From contig NZ_LMUX01000016.1 of NCBI RefSeq assembly GCF_009765705.1, positions 1,150,109 to 1,202,498 of the forward strand: DNA of 52,390 nt. The letters run 5' to 3'. Made by a program: the position numbers and the translations under genes. Numbering within the stretch: position 1 is the stretch's first letter; each line of letters begins with the position of its first letter. This DNA is from Burkholderia sp. L27(2015) (GTDB lineage Bacteria > Pseudomonadota > Gammaproteobacteria > Burkholderiales > Burkholderiaceae). Positions 43,501 through 51,303 of the stretch are shown here, one piece after another. The notes under the pieces are model-generated. The model was not told where the DNA came from. It was given only the letters and a program-made list of their open reading frames with translations, and ran no database searches.

Positions 43501-43938
43501 TCAAACAGGCATCTTCCTGAAGGCGATCGCAAAGCGATTCCAACTATTGATCGCCGCGACCAGCAAGGTCAAATTGACCAGCTCTTCGTCAGTGAAGTGC
43601 GGCCTGACCGCGTTCCATACCCTGTCCGGCACCTGGTCAACCGAAACCAGCGTGACGGACTCGGTCCAATCGAGCGCTGCGCGTTCACGGTCAGTGAAGA
43701 AGGGGGTTTCGCGCCATACCGATACGGTTGCGAGGCGCCGGTCCGTTTCGCCAGCCTTGCGCGCATCGGCGGTGTGCATGTCCACGCAATAGGCACAGCT
43801 GTTGATTTGCGAGGCACGCAGGCGTACCAACTCAGCGAGAGGCTTTTCTACCCCGGATTTGGCAATTTGATCTTCCAGCCCAAGCAGGGCTTTGATAGCG
43901 GACGGACTAGCCTTGTAAAAGTCGAGACGCGGTTCCAT
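43501..43938 (-). CDS. AhpD-like carboxymuconolactone decarboxylase family protein
   Basis: Protein of 145 aa with the AhpD redox motif C48-A-Y-C51-x3-H55 (NSCAYCVDMH), in the CMD/AhpD fold. Start ATG 43938 is set by AAGGAG 6 nt upstream; a longer frame begins at GTG 43959. Members act as alkylhydroperoxidase-like thiol peroxidases or disulfide reductants. It follows the Lrp/AsnC gene on the same strand at 86 bp and may be transcribed with it. Confidence 0.9.
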   Translation of the reverse strand: MEPRLDFYKASPSAIKALLGLEDQIAKSGVEKPLAELVRLRASQINSCAYCVDMHTADARKAGETDRRLATVSVWRETPFFTDRERAALDWTESVTLVSVDQVPDRVWNAVRPHFTDEELVNLTLLVAAINSWNRFAIAFRKMPV

Positions 43939-44024
43939 ATCGAGCTCCTTCAAGTGCACTTCGGGCTAACAAAAAAGTAGATAGTCCGAAGCATAGTCCC
44001 CGTAGCGGATTTAAAACATAGACA

Positions 44025-44516
44025 TTAACGCGCATCCGGCAACGGAATTCGGCTGGTCGCCTTGACTTCGCGCAAGGCCAAACTTGACTGAATCGAGAGT
44101 ATACCCGGCAGCTTGCGCAAAACCTGCTCGACAAACTCGCCGTACGAGTCGAGGTCGATGGCCAGCACTTGCAACAGGTAGTCCGCGTCGCCGGTGATCT
44201 TATGGCATGAGAGCACTTCAGGCAAATCGCGCACCACCTGCTCGAAACGGTCCGGCGTGGCGTCCGTATGCGCGCCGAAGCGCACGTGCACGAAGGCGAG
44301 GACGTCGAAGCCCAGCATGCGCCGGTCCAGGTTGGCCTGATAGTCCTTGATGAGTCCTTGATCCTGCAAGCGCTTGCGCCTACGCCAGCACGGCGTAACG
44401 CTCAATGCCAGAGTCTCGGCGAGCGCGGCATTCGATAGGGCGCCATCTTCCTGGAGAAGGCGCAACATCTCTCGATCTGTTGCATCTATTCCAGAATTTA
44501 GTTTGTTCGTTCCCAT
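44025..44516 (-). CDS. Lrp/AsnC family transcriptional regulator
   Basis: Regulator of 163 aa. HTH about 12-60 (DATDREMLRLLQEDGALSNA, LALSVTPCWRRRKRL) and C-terminal RAM domain about 70-150 (VLAFVHVRFG, ITGDADYLLQVLAIDLDSY), which binds amino acids and drives octamer formation. Divergent from the acetylpolyamine amidohydrolase and pentapeptide-repeat genes, with an AT-rich dyad at its own start codon. It has no strong Shine-Dalgarno, which may mean low or leaderless-like translation. Confidence 0.92.
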   Translation of the reverse strand: MGTNKLNSGIDATDREMLRLLQEDGALSNAALAETLALSVTPCWRRRKRLQDQGLIKDYQANLDRRMLGFDVLAFVHVRFGAHTDATPDRFEQVVRDLPEVLSCHKITGDADYLLQVLAIDLDSYGEFVEQVLRKLPGILSIQSSLALREVKATSRIPLPDAR

Positions 44517-44517
44517 A

Positions 44518-44533
44518 TTTAGATATATTTAAA
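44518..44533. promoter_or_regulatory. AT-rich Lrp-type dyad at the Lrp start
   Basis: TTTAGATATATTTAAA is a near-perfect palindrome (one mismatched pair) next to the lrp start codon, in the 118-bp gap to the amidohydrolase gene. Lrp/AsnC proteins bind such AT-rich dyads, so autoregulation and control of the divergent genes are plausible. Confidence 0.45.
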
Positions 44534-44634
44534 CGATTTGTGCGCAATGATAGGAGCCAGCAAGCTGACAAAAAAGCAAAGCAATTTCGGGTGCGGTGAG
44601 TAGACTGGAGGCTGTTCTTGCCACTGACAAACTT

Positions 44635-45666
44635 ATGCTTACTGTATTTAACCCGGGCCACCGCTTACATCACGGCATCGAGCTAAAGGACGGCGCATTG
44701 ACGCCGTCATTCGAGAGTCCGAGCCGTGCCGATACGGTTCTAGCTCGGGTTCATACGAGTGTGCTTGGCGCGGTGATCGCCCCCGCCGAACACGAAAGAT
44801 CCAGCTACGTCAAAGCGCATAGCGAGCGGTATGTCCGCTTCCTCGAGACTGCCTGGACGGCTTGGGCAGATACAGGTAGGAAGCATGATGCACTGCCGCT
44901 CGTGTGGCCAGTCCGTGGACTACGCGACGATATAGAGCCGTTTTCGATAGATGGGAAGCTCGGTTTTTATGCCATGGATGCCGGCGCACCGATCGCAGCG
45001 GGCACCTGGGACGCCGTGAGAGGCAGCGCCGACGTGGCGCTAACCGGTATGGACGCATTGGCCGCAGGCGCGCGCGGCGTATTTGCGCTGTGCCGGCCGC
45101 CGGGCCATCACGCGGCGCGCGAAACCATGGGCGGCTATTGTTATTTGAACAATGCGGCGATTGCGGCACAGCGGTGCATCGACGGCGGCGCCAAACGCGT
45201 CGCGGTGCTGGACGTCGATTTTCATCACGGCAACGGGACGCAGGACATCTTTTATGAGCGATCCGATGTGCTGTTCGTTTCGTTGCATGGGGAGCCCACC
45301 GTCTCTTATCCGTTTTTCTCGGGCCATGCGGACGAGCAGGGCGCGGGAGCCGGTCTCGGTTTCAACCTGAATTTCCCCTTACCCCAAGGCACCGCGTGGG
45401 ATGTCTACGGCGCGGCGCTCGCGCAAGCGTGCCAGCGAATTCGGTCGTACGGGCCCGATACTCTTGTCGTATCGCTAGGCGTGGACACGTTCAAGGACGA
45501 TCCGATCAGCCACTTCAAGCTCGAAAGCGGTGATTTTGCGCGCATAGGCTCGGCGATTGCGGCGATTGGGGTGCCTAGCCTGTTTGTGATGGAAGGCGGG
45601 TACATGGTCGAGGAAATCGGCATCAATGCTGTCAACGTATTGCTCGGTTACGAAGGGCGCCAATGA
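44635..45666 (+). CDS. Acetylpolyamine amidohydrolase (class II histone deacetylase family)
   Basis: Zinc deacetylase of 343 aa. With ATG 44635 the active site falls at His158, His159 (RPPGHHA), Asp195 and His197 (LDVDFHHGNG), Asp284 (LGVDTFKDDP) and Tyr323 (MEGGYM), the same numbers as in Mycoplana ramosa acetylpolyamine amidohydrolase, and the N-terminus (PGHRLHHGIELKDGALTPSF) also aligns. The enzyme removes acetyl from acetylated polyamines, allowing their reuse. GTG 44596 is an alternative start; neither has a good ribosome site. Its stop overlaps the start of the pentapeptide-repeat gene (ATGA). Divergent from lrp. Confidence 0.9.
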   Translation: MLTVFNPGHRLHHGIELKDGALTPSFESPSRADTVLARVHTSVLGAVIAPAEHERSSYVKAHSERYVRFLETAWTAWADTGRKHDALPLVWPVRGLRDDIEPFSIDGKLGFYAMDAGAPIAAGTWDAVRGSADVALTGMDALAAGARGVFALCRPPGHHAARETMGGYCYLNNAAIAAQRCIDGGAKRVAVLDVDFHHGNGTQDIFYERSDVLFVSLHGEPTVSYPFFSGHADEQGAGAGLGFNLNFPLPQGTAWDVYGAALAQACQRIRSYGPDTLVVSLGVDTFKDDPISHFKLESGDFARIGSAIAAIGVPSLFVMEGGYMVEEIGINAVNVLLGYEGRQ

Positions 45667-46382
45667 CGAACACAAACGATACGATGGCACCGGCTCGCGC
45701 CGATGTGCTCGACGAGACGATCTCGCGCAAGCAGATGAGCGCGCTGATTACCAATGCGACCCAGGCGGGCAAGCCGCTCGTTTTCGAAGGATGCGATTTC
45801 GAGGGGGAGGACCTGTCGCGGCTCGACATGCGTGGGTTCGAATTCAGGAACTGCACGTTCCCGGAAACCACATGGTATGCAGCGATTTTGTCGCAAAGTA
45901 TCTGGACACGCTGCCGAGGCCGTCAAGCCAACTTCGAGGCCGCTGAGCTGATCGATGCGCAGTTCGAGCGCTGCGACCTGAACAACACGAACTGGCGACG
46001 GGCCAAACTGGCCTGCGCTTCATACAAAGGGTGCAAGCTCACCGGCGCAAGCTTTGAAGAGGCGGCATACCTCGCGCTATCGTTCGAGGACACGCTGCTC
46101 GTAGGTGCCGATCTGCGCAAGATGTCGTTTCGCAAGATGCGCCTGCAGCAGCTCGATTTTTCCGACGCGGACCTGTCGGGATGCGATTTTCGCGAAACGG
46201 TTTTCGAAGGCGGCAGTCTGCGCGATGCCCACTTGAAGTCGGCGCGTTTCGACGGCGCGGACCTGCGTGACGCCGATATCGGCGGTCTCAAGTTGCTCGA
46301 TGCCAAGCTGTTCCGCGGCGCCACGATCTCTCATCAGCAAGCCGCGGAACTGCTGGGGGAACTGGGATTGACGGTGGCTTGA
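45663..46382 (+). CDS. Pentapeptide-repeat protein, Qnr/McbG-like
   Basis: Protein of 239 aa in which residues about 38-215 consist of pentapeptide repeats of the A(D/N)LxX kind (for example FEGEDLSRLDMRGFEFRNCTF, ELIDAQFERCDLNNTNW cut short, FSDADLSGCDF), predicting a right-handed quadrilateral beta-helix. Length and a short C-terminal helix (SHQQAAELLGELGL) resemble Qnr/McbG proteins, which bind DNA gyrase. It starts in ATGA, 4 bp inside the amidohydrolase gene, so both are made together. Function with a polyamine deacetylase is unknown. Its last 49 bp overlap the convergent LysR gene. Confidence 0.85.
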   Translation: MTNTNDTMAPARADVLDETISRKQMSALITNATQAGKPLVFEGCDFEGEDLSRLDMRGFEFRNCTFPETTWYAAILSQSIWTRCRGRQANFEAAELIDAQFERCDLNNTNWRRAKLACASYKGCKLTGASFEEAAYLALSFEDTLLVGADLRKMSFRKMRLQQLDFSDADLSGCDFRETVFEGGSLRDAHLKSARFDGADLRDADIGGLKLLDAKLFRGATISHQQAAELLGELGLTVA

Positions 46383-47269
46383 AGGTGTCCAGCCCGCAGA
46401 TGCTCCACCAGCAGGCGCGCCGCGACCGGCAACGAAGCGTACGCGCGCACGCAGATCGCCAGTTCCCGCTTGGCCCACGGTTCAGCCAACGTAATGCCGC
46501 GCAGCTTGAGCGCCTTCAGATACAGGCTCGCGCTTTGGCGCGGCAGCACGCCGATCCCCAACCCCGCCGCCACCATCAGGCATAGCGCATCGTAGCTGGT
46601 GACTTGGATGCGCATTCTCAGCGGCAAGCCCGCTTCGGAAGCGGCGCGCCCGAGCGCGTTGTTGATCGCGCTGCCGGTGTGGGCTCCCACGAATTCATAC
46701 TGCAACGCTTCCTCGAATCGGATCGTGCGTTTCTTCGCCAACGCGTGACCGCTCGGCACCACGACCATCAGATTATCCTGATGATAGGGCAGGTACTCCA
46801 CCTCTTGACCGTAATCGCCGACCGCGATCAGTCCCACATCGGCGGTGTTCTCGGCCACGGCCTTCACGATCGCTGAACTGATACGTTCTTCCAGCCGTAC
46901 TTCCACTTGGGGATGCACGGCCAGGAACGATTCGATTTCGTTGGGCAGGAACTGCGTAATGGCCGATATATTGGCAAAGATGCGTACATGGCCGCGCGTG
47001 CCAGCCGCGTAGCTGCGCATCTGTAGCGCTATTTCGTCGAGATCCTGCAGTACGCCGCGCGCCATCCCGACCAGCGCATAGCCCGCTGCAGTAGGCGCTA
47101 TGCCACGGTTGCTGCGGCTGATCAGGCTCACGTTCAGTGCCGCTTCCAGCTCACTGATGCGTTTGCTCACGGCTGAGGTCGCGAGGTACTCGCGCGCAGC
47201 CGCATCGGCGATCGAGCCTTCCTCGATCACGGCGACGAAGAGCTTCAGCGAGACGGGGTCCAGTTTCAT
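46334..47269 (-). CDS. LysR family transcriptional regulator
   Basis: LTTR of 311 aa from ATG 47269 (AGGG upstream; the frame is open to 47359). HTH about 5-65: LDPVSLKLFVAVIEEGSIAD, YLATSAVSKRISELEAALN. Effector domain from about 90 with VGLIAVGDYGQEVEYLPYH and VAAGLGIGVLPRQSA. Divergent from the CoA-transferase/lyase/MFS operon, its probable target, across a 170-bp gap. The 3' end overlaps the end of the pentapeptide-repeat gene by 49 bp, giving a low-complexity Ser/Pro tail. Confidence 0.9.
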   Translation of the reverse strand: MKLDPVSLKLFVAVIEEGSIADAAAREYLATSAVSKRISELEAALNVSLISRSNRGIAPTAAGYALVGMARGVLQDLDEIALQMRSYAAGTRGHVRIFANISAITQFLPNEIESFLAVHPQVEVRLEERISSAIVKAVAENTADVGLIAVGDYGQEVEYLPYHQDNLMVVVPSGHALAKKRTIRFEEALQYEFVGAHTGSAINNALGRAASEAGLPLRMRIQVTSYDALCLMVAAGLGIGVLPRQSASLYLKALKLRGITLAEPWAKRELAICVRAYASLPVAARLLVEHLRAGHLQATVNPSSPSSSAAC

Positions 47270-47439
47270 TCGGTATCCCTTGCAGCAGCCATCGCAGAAC
47301 GCGATGGCAGGATCGTATCTTACGGCTTTACACCATTTTGTGCACCCGCCATTCTGCAATTACGCCAGCGCCACGCACTCACGCGATGGTTCCGCTGCAA
47401 CTCAATAGCTAATACAAACTCAGTATCGGGAGACAGGTT

Positions 47440-48639
47440 TTGTCTACACAGGAATTGCCCCTCAAGGGCGTCAAGGTCGTCGAGTTGGGCACCCTGATTG
47501 CCGGTCCCTACGCCGGCGCGCTGCTTGCGCAATTTGGTGCCGAAGTCATCAAAGTGGAGTCGCCGGGAATCGGCGATCCGCTGCGCAAATGGCGCAAATT
47601 GCACAACGGCACGTCCTTATGGTGGTACTCGCAGAGTCGCAACAAGAAGTCGTTGACCGTCAACCTGAAGTCGCAGGAGGGACAGGACATCGTCAAGGAT
47701 CTCGTCAAGCACGCGGACATCGTGATCGAGAACTTTCGTCCCGGCACGCTCGAAGGGTGGGGGCTGGGTTGGGAGCATCTGTCGGTCATCAATCCGGCGC
47801 TTGTCATGGTGCGTATTTCCGGCTACGGCCAGACTGGCCCCTACAGCGATCGGCCCGGTTTTGCCGCGATTGCCGAATCGATGGGTGGGCTGCGCTATGT
47901 ATCGGGCTACCCGGATCGGCCGCCGGTGCGTTCGGGGGTAAGTATCGGCGACACGCTGGCTTCGCTCTACGGCGTGATCGGCGCGTTGATGGCCATGCAC
48001 CACCTGAACCAGAATCGCGGGCGCGGCCAATTTATTGACGTTGCGCTGTATGAATCGGTATTTGCGGTCATGGAAAGCCTGATCCCTGAGTACTCGCTGT
48101 TCCAGCATGTGCGAGAACGAAGCGGGGCAAGCCTGCCTGGCATTTCTCCATCCAACACTTACCCGAGCGGCGACGGGCAATACGTCATCATCGCCGGCAA
48201 TGGCGACGGCATCTTCAAGCGTTTGATGCTGGCGATCGATCGGCCCGACCTGGCCGACGATCCGCGTCTGGCCCACAACGACGGTCGTGTTACGCACAAC
48301 ACAATGCTGGACGACGCGATCGGCAACTGGACGCGCCAGCACTCGCGCGAGCACATCCTGGCAGTGCTGGAAAAGGCCGACGTGCCCTCGGGAAAGATCT
48401 ATACCGCTCAAGACATCGTCGAGGACCCGCAATATAAGGCCCGCGAAATGATAGAGCGCGTGGCGCTCGATGATGGCACGCCTGTCGATTTCCCGGGCAT
48501 CGTGCCCAAGCTTAGCGCCACGCCGGGCGCAACACTCACGCCAGGGCCGGCGCTGGGTCAGCATACCGACGAGATCCTGGCTTCGCTGGGCTACGCACAG
48601 GAAAGAATCGCCGCGCTGCGCGAACGCAGCGTAATTTAA
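47440..48639 (+). CDS. CaiB/BaiF family (class III) CoA-transferase
   Basis: Class III CoA-transferase of 399 aa. Catalytic Asp171 in GVSIGDTLAS, with ELGTLIAGPYAGALLAQFGAEVIKVE cut here by position (14-40), NRNKKSLTVNLK-like SRNKKSLTVNLK and NFRPGTLEGWGLGWE. It starts at TTG 47440 after GGAGACAGG. First gene of an operon with the lyase and MFS (gaps of 13 and 31 bp). It likely puts CoA on a dicarboxylic or branched acid, which the lyase then cleaves. Relatives include succinyl-CoA:dicarboxylate transferases; the true substrate is open. Confidence 0.9.
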   Translation: MSTQELPLKGVKVVELGTLIAGPYAGALLAQFGAEVIKVESPGIGDPLRKWRKLHNGTSLWWYSQSRNKKSLTVNLKSQEGQDIVKDLVKHADIVIENFRPGTLEGWGLGWEHLSVINPALVMVRISGYGQTGPYSDRPGFAAIAESMGGLRYVSGYPDRPPVRSGVSIGDTLASLYGVIGALMAMHHLNQNRGRGQFIDVALYESVFAVMESLIPEYSLFQHVRERSGASLPGISPSNTYPSGDGQYVIIAGNGDGIFKRLMLAIDRPDLADDPRLAHNDGRVTHNTMLDDAIGNWTRQHSREHILAVLEKADVPSGKIYTAQDIVEDPQYKAREMIERVALDDGTPVDFPGIVPKLSATPGATLTPGPALGQHTDEILASLGYAQERIAALRERSVI

Positions 48640-48652
48640 CCGGAGTTTAAAC

Positions 48653-49597
48653 ATGCTCTTTTCCCCGCAGGGACAGCGTGTCTTCATCAACGACGTGGCG
48701 GTGCGTGATGGTTTCCAGATCGAAGCGAATTTCATCCCGACGGAAGAAAAAATTCGCCTCATCGATCAGCTCTCGCATACCGGCCTCAAGAAGATCGAGA
48801 TCACGTCCTTTGTTTCGCCCAAGGCGATTCCCAACCTGCGCGATGCCGAAGCGGTAGCGCGCGGCATCGAGCGGGTGGCCGGCGTCACCTATGTGGCACT
48901 GGTGCCCAATGAACGTGGCGCTGAACGCGCATTGGCATGCGGGCTCGATGAAGCGAATCTGGTGCTCTCGGTCAGCAAGACGCACAACCTGGCGAACATG
49001 CGCATGGAGCCGGCGCAATCGCTGCAACGCTTCAGGAACGTGATGGACTTGCTCGCGGGTAGCGCCCTCAAAGCGCATGCGACGATCGCAACGGCGTTCG
49101 GTTGTCCGTTCGAGGGCGCGCAAAGCGAGCAGGCTGTGCTCAGCGTTGCGACCGAGTTGCGTGAGATGGGGATTACTTCGATCACACTGGCCGACACCAC
49201 CGGAATGGCGGCGCCGTCGCGAGTTTATGCGCTGACGCAGGCATTCATCGCGGCGTTTCCTGACGTTGCGTTGACGCTGCATTTTCATAACACGCGCGGT
49301 ATGGGACTGGCCAATGTGATGGCCGGACTTCAAGCCGGCGCCACGAGCTTCGACGCGTCGTTGGGTGGCCTCGGCGGTTGTCCATTCGCACCGGGTGCGA
49401 CCGGCAATATTTGTACCGAAGATACGGTGCACATGCTGCAGGCCTGCGGCATCGACACCGGCGTCGATCTCGCGCGCTTGCTGGCAGTGGCTCGGCAGTT
49501 GCCAGCCATCGTCGGTCACGACGTTCCAGGGCAAATCATCAAAGCCGGCACCAGCCAGGATACCCACCCGGTACCTGCTGGTGTGCTGTGCGCGTAA
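48653..49597 (+). CDS. Hydroxymethylglutaryl-CoA lyase family protein
   Basis: Lyase of 314 aa of the HMG-CoA lyase (DRE-TIM metallolyase) family, which splits 3-hydroxy-3-methylacyl-CoA to acetyl-CoA and a ketone or oxo acid. Seen: VAVRDGFQIEANFIPTEEKI with Arg18-Asp19 (family motif PRDGLQNE is altered), LHFHNTRGMG metal ligands, and GGLGGCPFAPGATGN with the catalytic Cys of the lid loop. GGAG is 7 nt before the ATG. Paired with a CoA-transferase, it would degrade a 3-hydroxy acid after activation; HMG itself or a related citramalate-like acid is possible. Confidence 0.88.
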   Translation: MLFSPQGQRVFINDVAVRDGFQIEANFIPTEEKIRLIDQLSHTGLKKIEITSFVSPKAIPNLRDAEAVARGIERVAGVTYVALVPNERGAERALACGLDEANLVLSVSKTHNLANMRMEPAQSLQRFRNVMDLLAGSALKAHATIATAFGCPFEGAQSEQAVLSVATELREMGITSITLADTTGMAAPSRVYALTQAFIAAFPDVALTLHFHNTRGMGLANVMAGLQAGATSFDASLGGLGGCPFAPGATGNICTEDTVHMLQACGIDTGVDLARLLAVARQLPAIVGHDVPGQIIKAGTSQDTHPVPAGVLCA

Positions 49598-49628
49598 CAC
49601 CTATAAAAAATAATTCGAGGAGACACAA

Positions 49629-50954
49629 TTGGATACTCACGCCCAAGCCTATGCGCCTGCCGCTCAGACCCTCACGGAATCGCAGGTGTTGCGCAAGATA
49701 GCGTGGCGCCTGATACCGCTGATCATCATTTGTTACCTGTTCGCGTACTTCGACCGGATTAATATCAGCTTCGCCAAATTTCAGATCCAGAGCGACCTCG
49801 GTTTCAGCGATACGGTCTATGGTCTGGGCGCCAGCATCTTTTTCATCGGCTATGTGTTGTTCGAAGTGCCCAGCAATTTGCTGCTGCACAAATTCGGCGC
49901 GCGCAAATGGATCGCTCGCATCATGGTGACCTGGGGTATCGCCACGGCCGCCATGATGTTCGTGCATAGCGTGGGGGCCTTTTACCTGCTGCGCTTTTTG
50001 ATCGGGGCGCTGGAAGCGGGCTTTGCCCCCGGGGTGCTTTACTATTTTACCCAGTGGTTTCCGGCGAGTTTTCGTGGCCGTATCCATGGGTTGTTCTTCC
50101 TGTCGATTGCCTTTGCCGGGGTGCTCGGTGCGCCGGCGTCCGGCCTGATTCTCGCTCACATGGATGGGGTTGCAGGCATCAGCGCCTGGCACTGGCTATT
50201 TCTCGCGGGCGGCTTGCCCTGCGTGTTGCTGGGCATCGTGGTGTTCTTCTATCTTGAAGACAATGTACGCGACGCGCGTTGGCTAAACGATCAGGAAAAG
50301 GCCATGATCGTCAGGCAGCTCGACAACGACACCCGCCATATCGCCAGCCATACGCTGCTCAGCGCGTTCAAAAGCCCCGCGCTGCTTGCACTTGCACTAG
50401 TGTACCTGCTGGTGCAGATCGGCTCGTACGGCCTGAACTTCTGGATGCCACACCTGATCAAGATGTCGGGCGCTACCAATCCTGTCCATATCGGGCTGAT
50501 TACCGCGATTCCCTATCTGGCTGCGGCTATCGGGATGGTGGTGGTGGGTCGGCTGTCGGACCGCACGGGCGAGCGGCGTGCATTCCTGGGCGGCCTGATG
50601 TTGCTCGCCGGCGCAGGTTTTGTCGGGGCGGGCATATTCGAACACTCGACCGTTGCGTTGGTCGTCTCGCTCACGGCCGCAGGCGCGGGGGTGATGGTGT
50701 CTATCCCCATGTTCTGGACGTTGCCGGCGCGTTTCCTGACCGGTGCGGGTGCCGCAGGTGGTATCGCATTGGTCAACTCACTGGGCCAGCTCGGCGGCGT
50801 GATCAGCCCTTATATGGTGGGCAAGATCCACGATGTCACAGGCAGCACCACGCCAGCGGTGTATGCGATCGGCGTGCTGTGCGTCATCTGCGCCGCCATT
50901 GTGTTCTTTGCATTACCCAAGACCTTGCGAGGGCGCGACCGCGTTTCTGATTGA
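49629..50954 (+). CDS. MFS transporter, ACS family
   Basis: Carrier of 441 aa with about 12 TM segments. YLFAYFDRINISFAKFQIQ in helix 1 and PSNLLLHKFGARKWIARIMV in the 2-3 loop are typical of ACS-family importers (tartrate, glucarate, phthalate types). It starts at TTG 49629 with AGGAGACAC before it. Last gene of the operon with the CoA-transferase and the HMG-CoA-lyase-type enzyme, so it probably imports the acid they break down. Confidence 0.9.
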   Translation: MDTHAQAYAPAAQTLTESQVLRKIAWRLIPLIIICYLFAYFDRINISFAKFQIQSDLGFSDTVYGLGASIFFIGYVLFEVPSNLLLHKFGARKWIARIMVTWGIATAAMMFVHSVGAFYLLRFLIGALEAGFAPGVLYYFTQWFPASFRGRIHGLFFLSIAFAGVLGAPASGLILAHMDGVAGISAWHWLFLAGGLPCVLLGIVVFFYLEDNVRDARWLNDQEKAMIVRQLDNDTRHIASHTLLSAFKSPALLALALVYLLVQIGSYGLNFWMPHLIKMSGATNPVHIGLITAIPYLAAAIGMVVVGRLSDRTGERRAFLGGLMLLAGAGFVGAGIFEHSTVALVVSLTAAGAGVMVSIPMFWTLPARFLTGAGAAGGIALVNSLGQLGGVISPYMVGKIHDVTGSTTPAVYAIGVLCVICAAIVFFALPKTLRGRDRVSD

Positions 50955-51025
50955 GCGGGAGGCGCGGGCCGAGATCAATAACACGGCGGATCGATAACCC
51001 GCGGACGGCCCGCGTGCTCCAACCC

Positions 51026-51202
51026 TCAGGCTTGGGGCGCCACCTCGATCTCGCCCGAACCCGCTGGAATTTGTTCGCACATCGCCGCATACGACACGTA
51101 CCCCGAAGCCTGCGCCATCAACTCCAGCGCTTCAGCCTCGGACGAGGCCTCGAAAGAACCCAGTACCGTGCCAGTGATGATATTGGTAATCGTGTAGGTC
51201 AT
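51026..51202 (-). CDS. Small conserved-looking hypothetical protein
   Basis: Protein of 58 aa from ATG 51202, preceded by AGGGG; the frame is open further upstream but likely not translated. The sequence TYTITNIITGTVLGSFEASS, EAEALELMAQASGYVSYAAM is soluble and mildly acidic, with a beta-hairpin-like start and a helix. I do not recognise the family; the pattern resembles small unannotated proteins of soil proteobacteria. Flanked by an MFS gene and the FUSC gene. Confidence 0.55.
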   Translation of the reverse strand: MTYTITNIITGTVLGSFEASSEAEALELMAQASGYVSYAAMCEQIPAGSGEIEVAPQA

Positions 51203-51303
51203 GGGCTTCCCCTTAAAGTTCTTCGTTGTCGATGTATGAGGTATAGACAACGATTGACGGTAAGAGTTACATCCGTTTGCTTTGGTAGGCCTACCGCAGG
51301 CAT

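Noticed and set aside
48647-49600. 317-codon minus-strand frame opposite the HMG-CoA-lyase-type gene
   Set aside because: Exact mirror of a convincing enzyme gene with conserved active-site motifs; rich in Arg and His with no domain.
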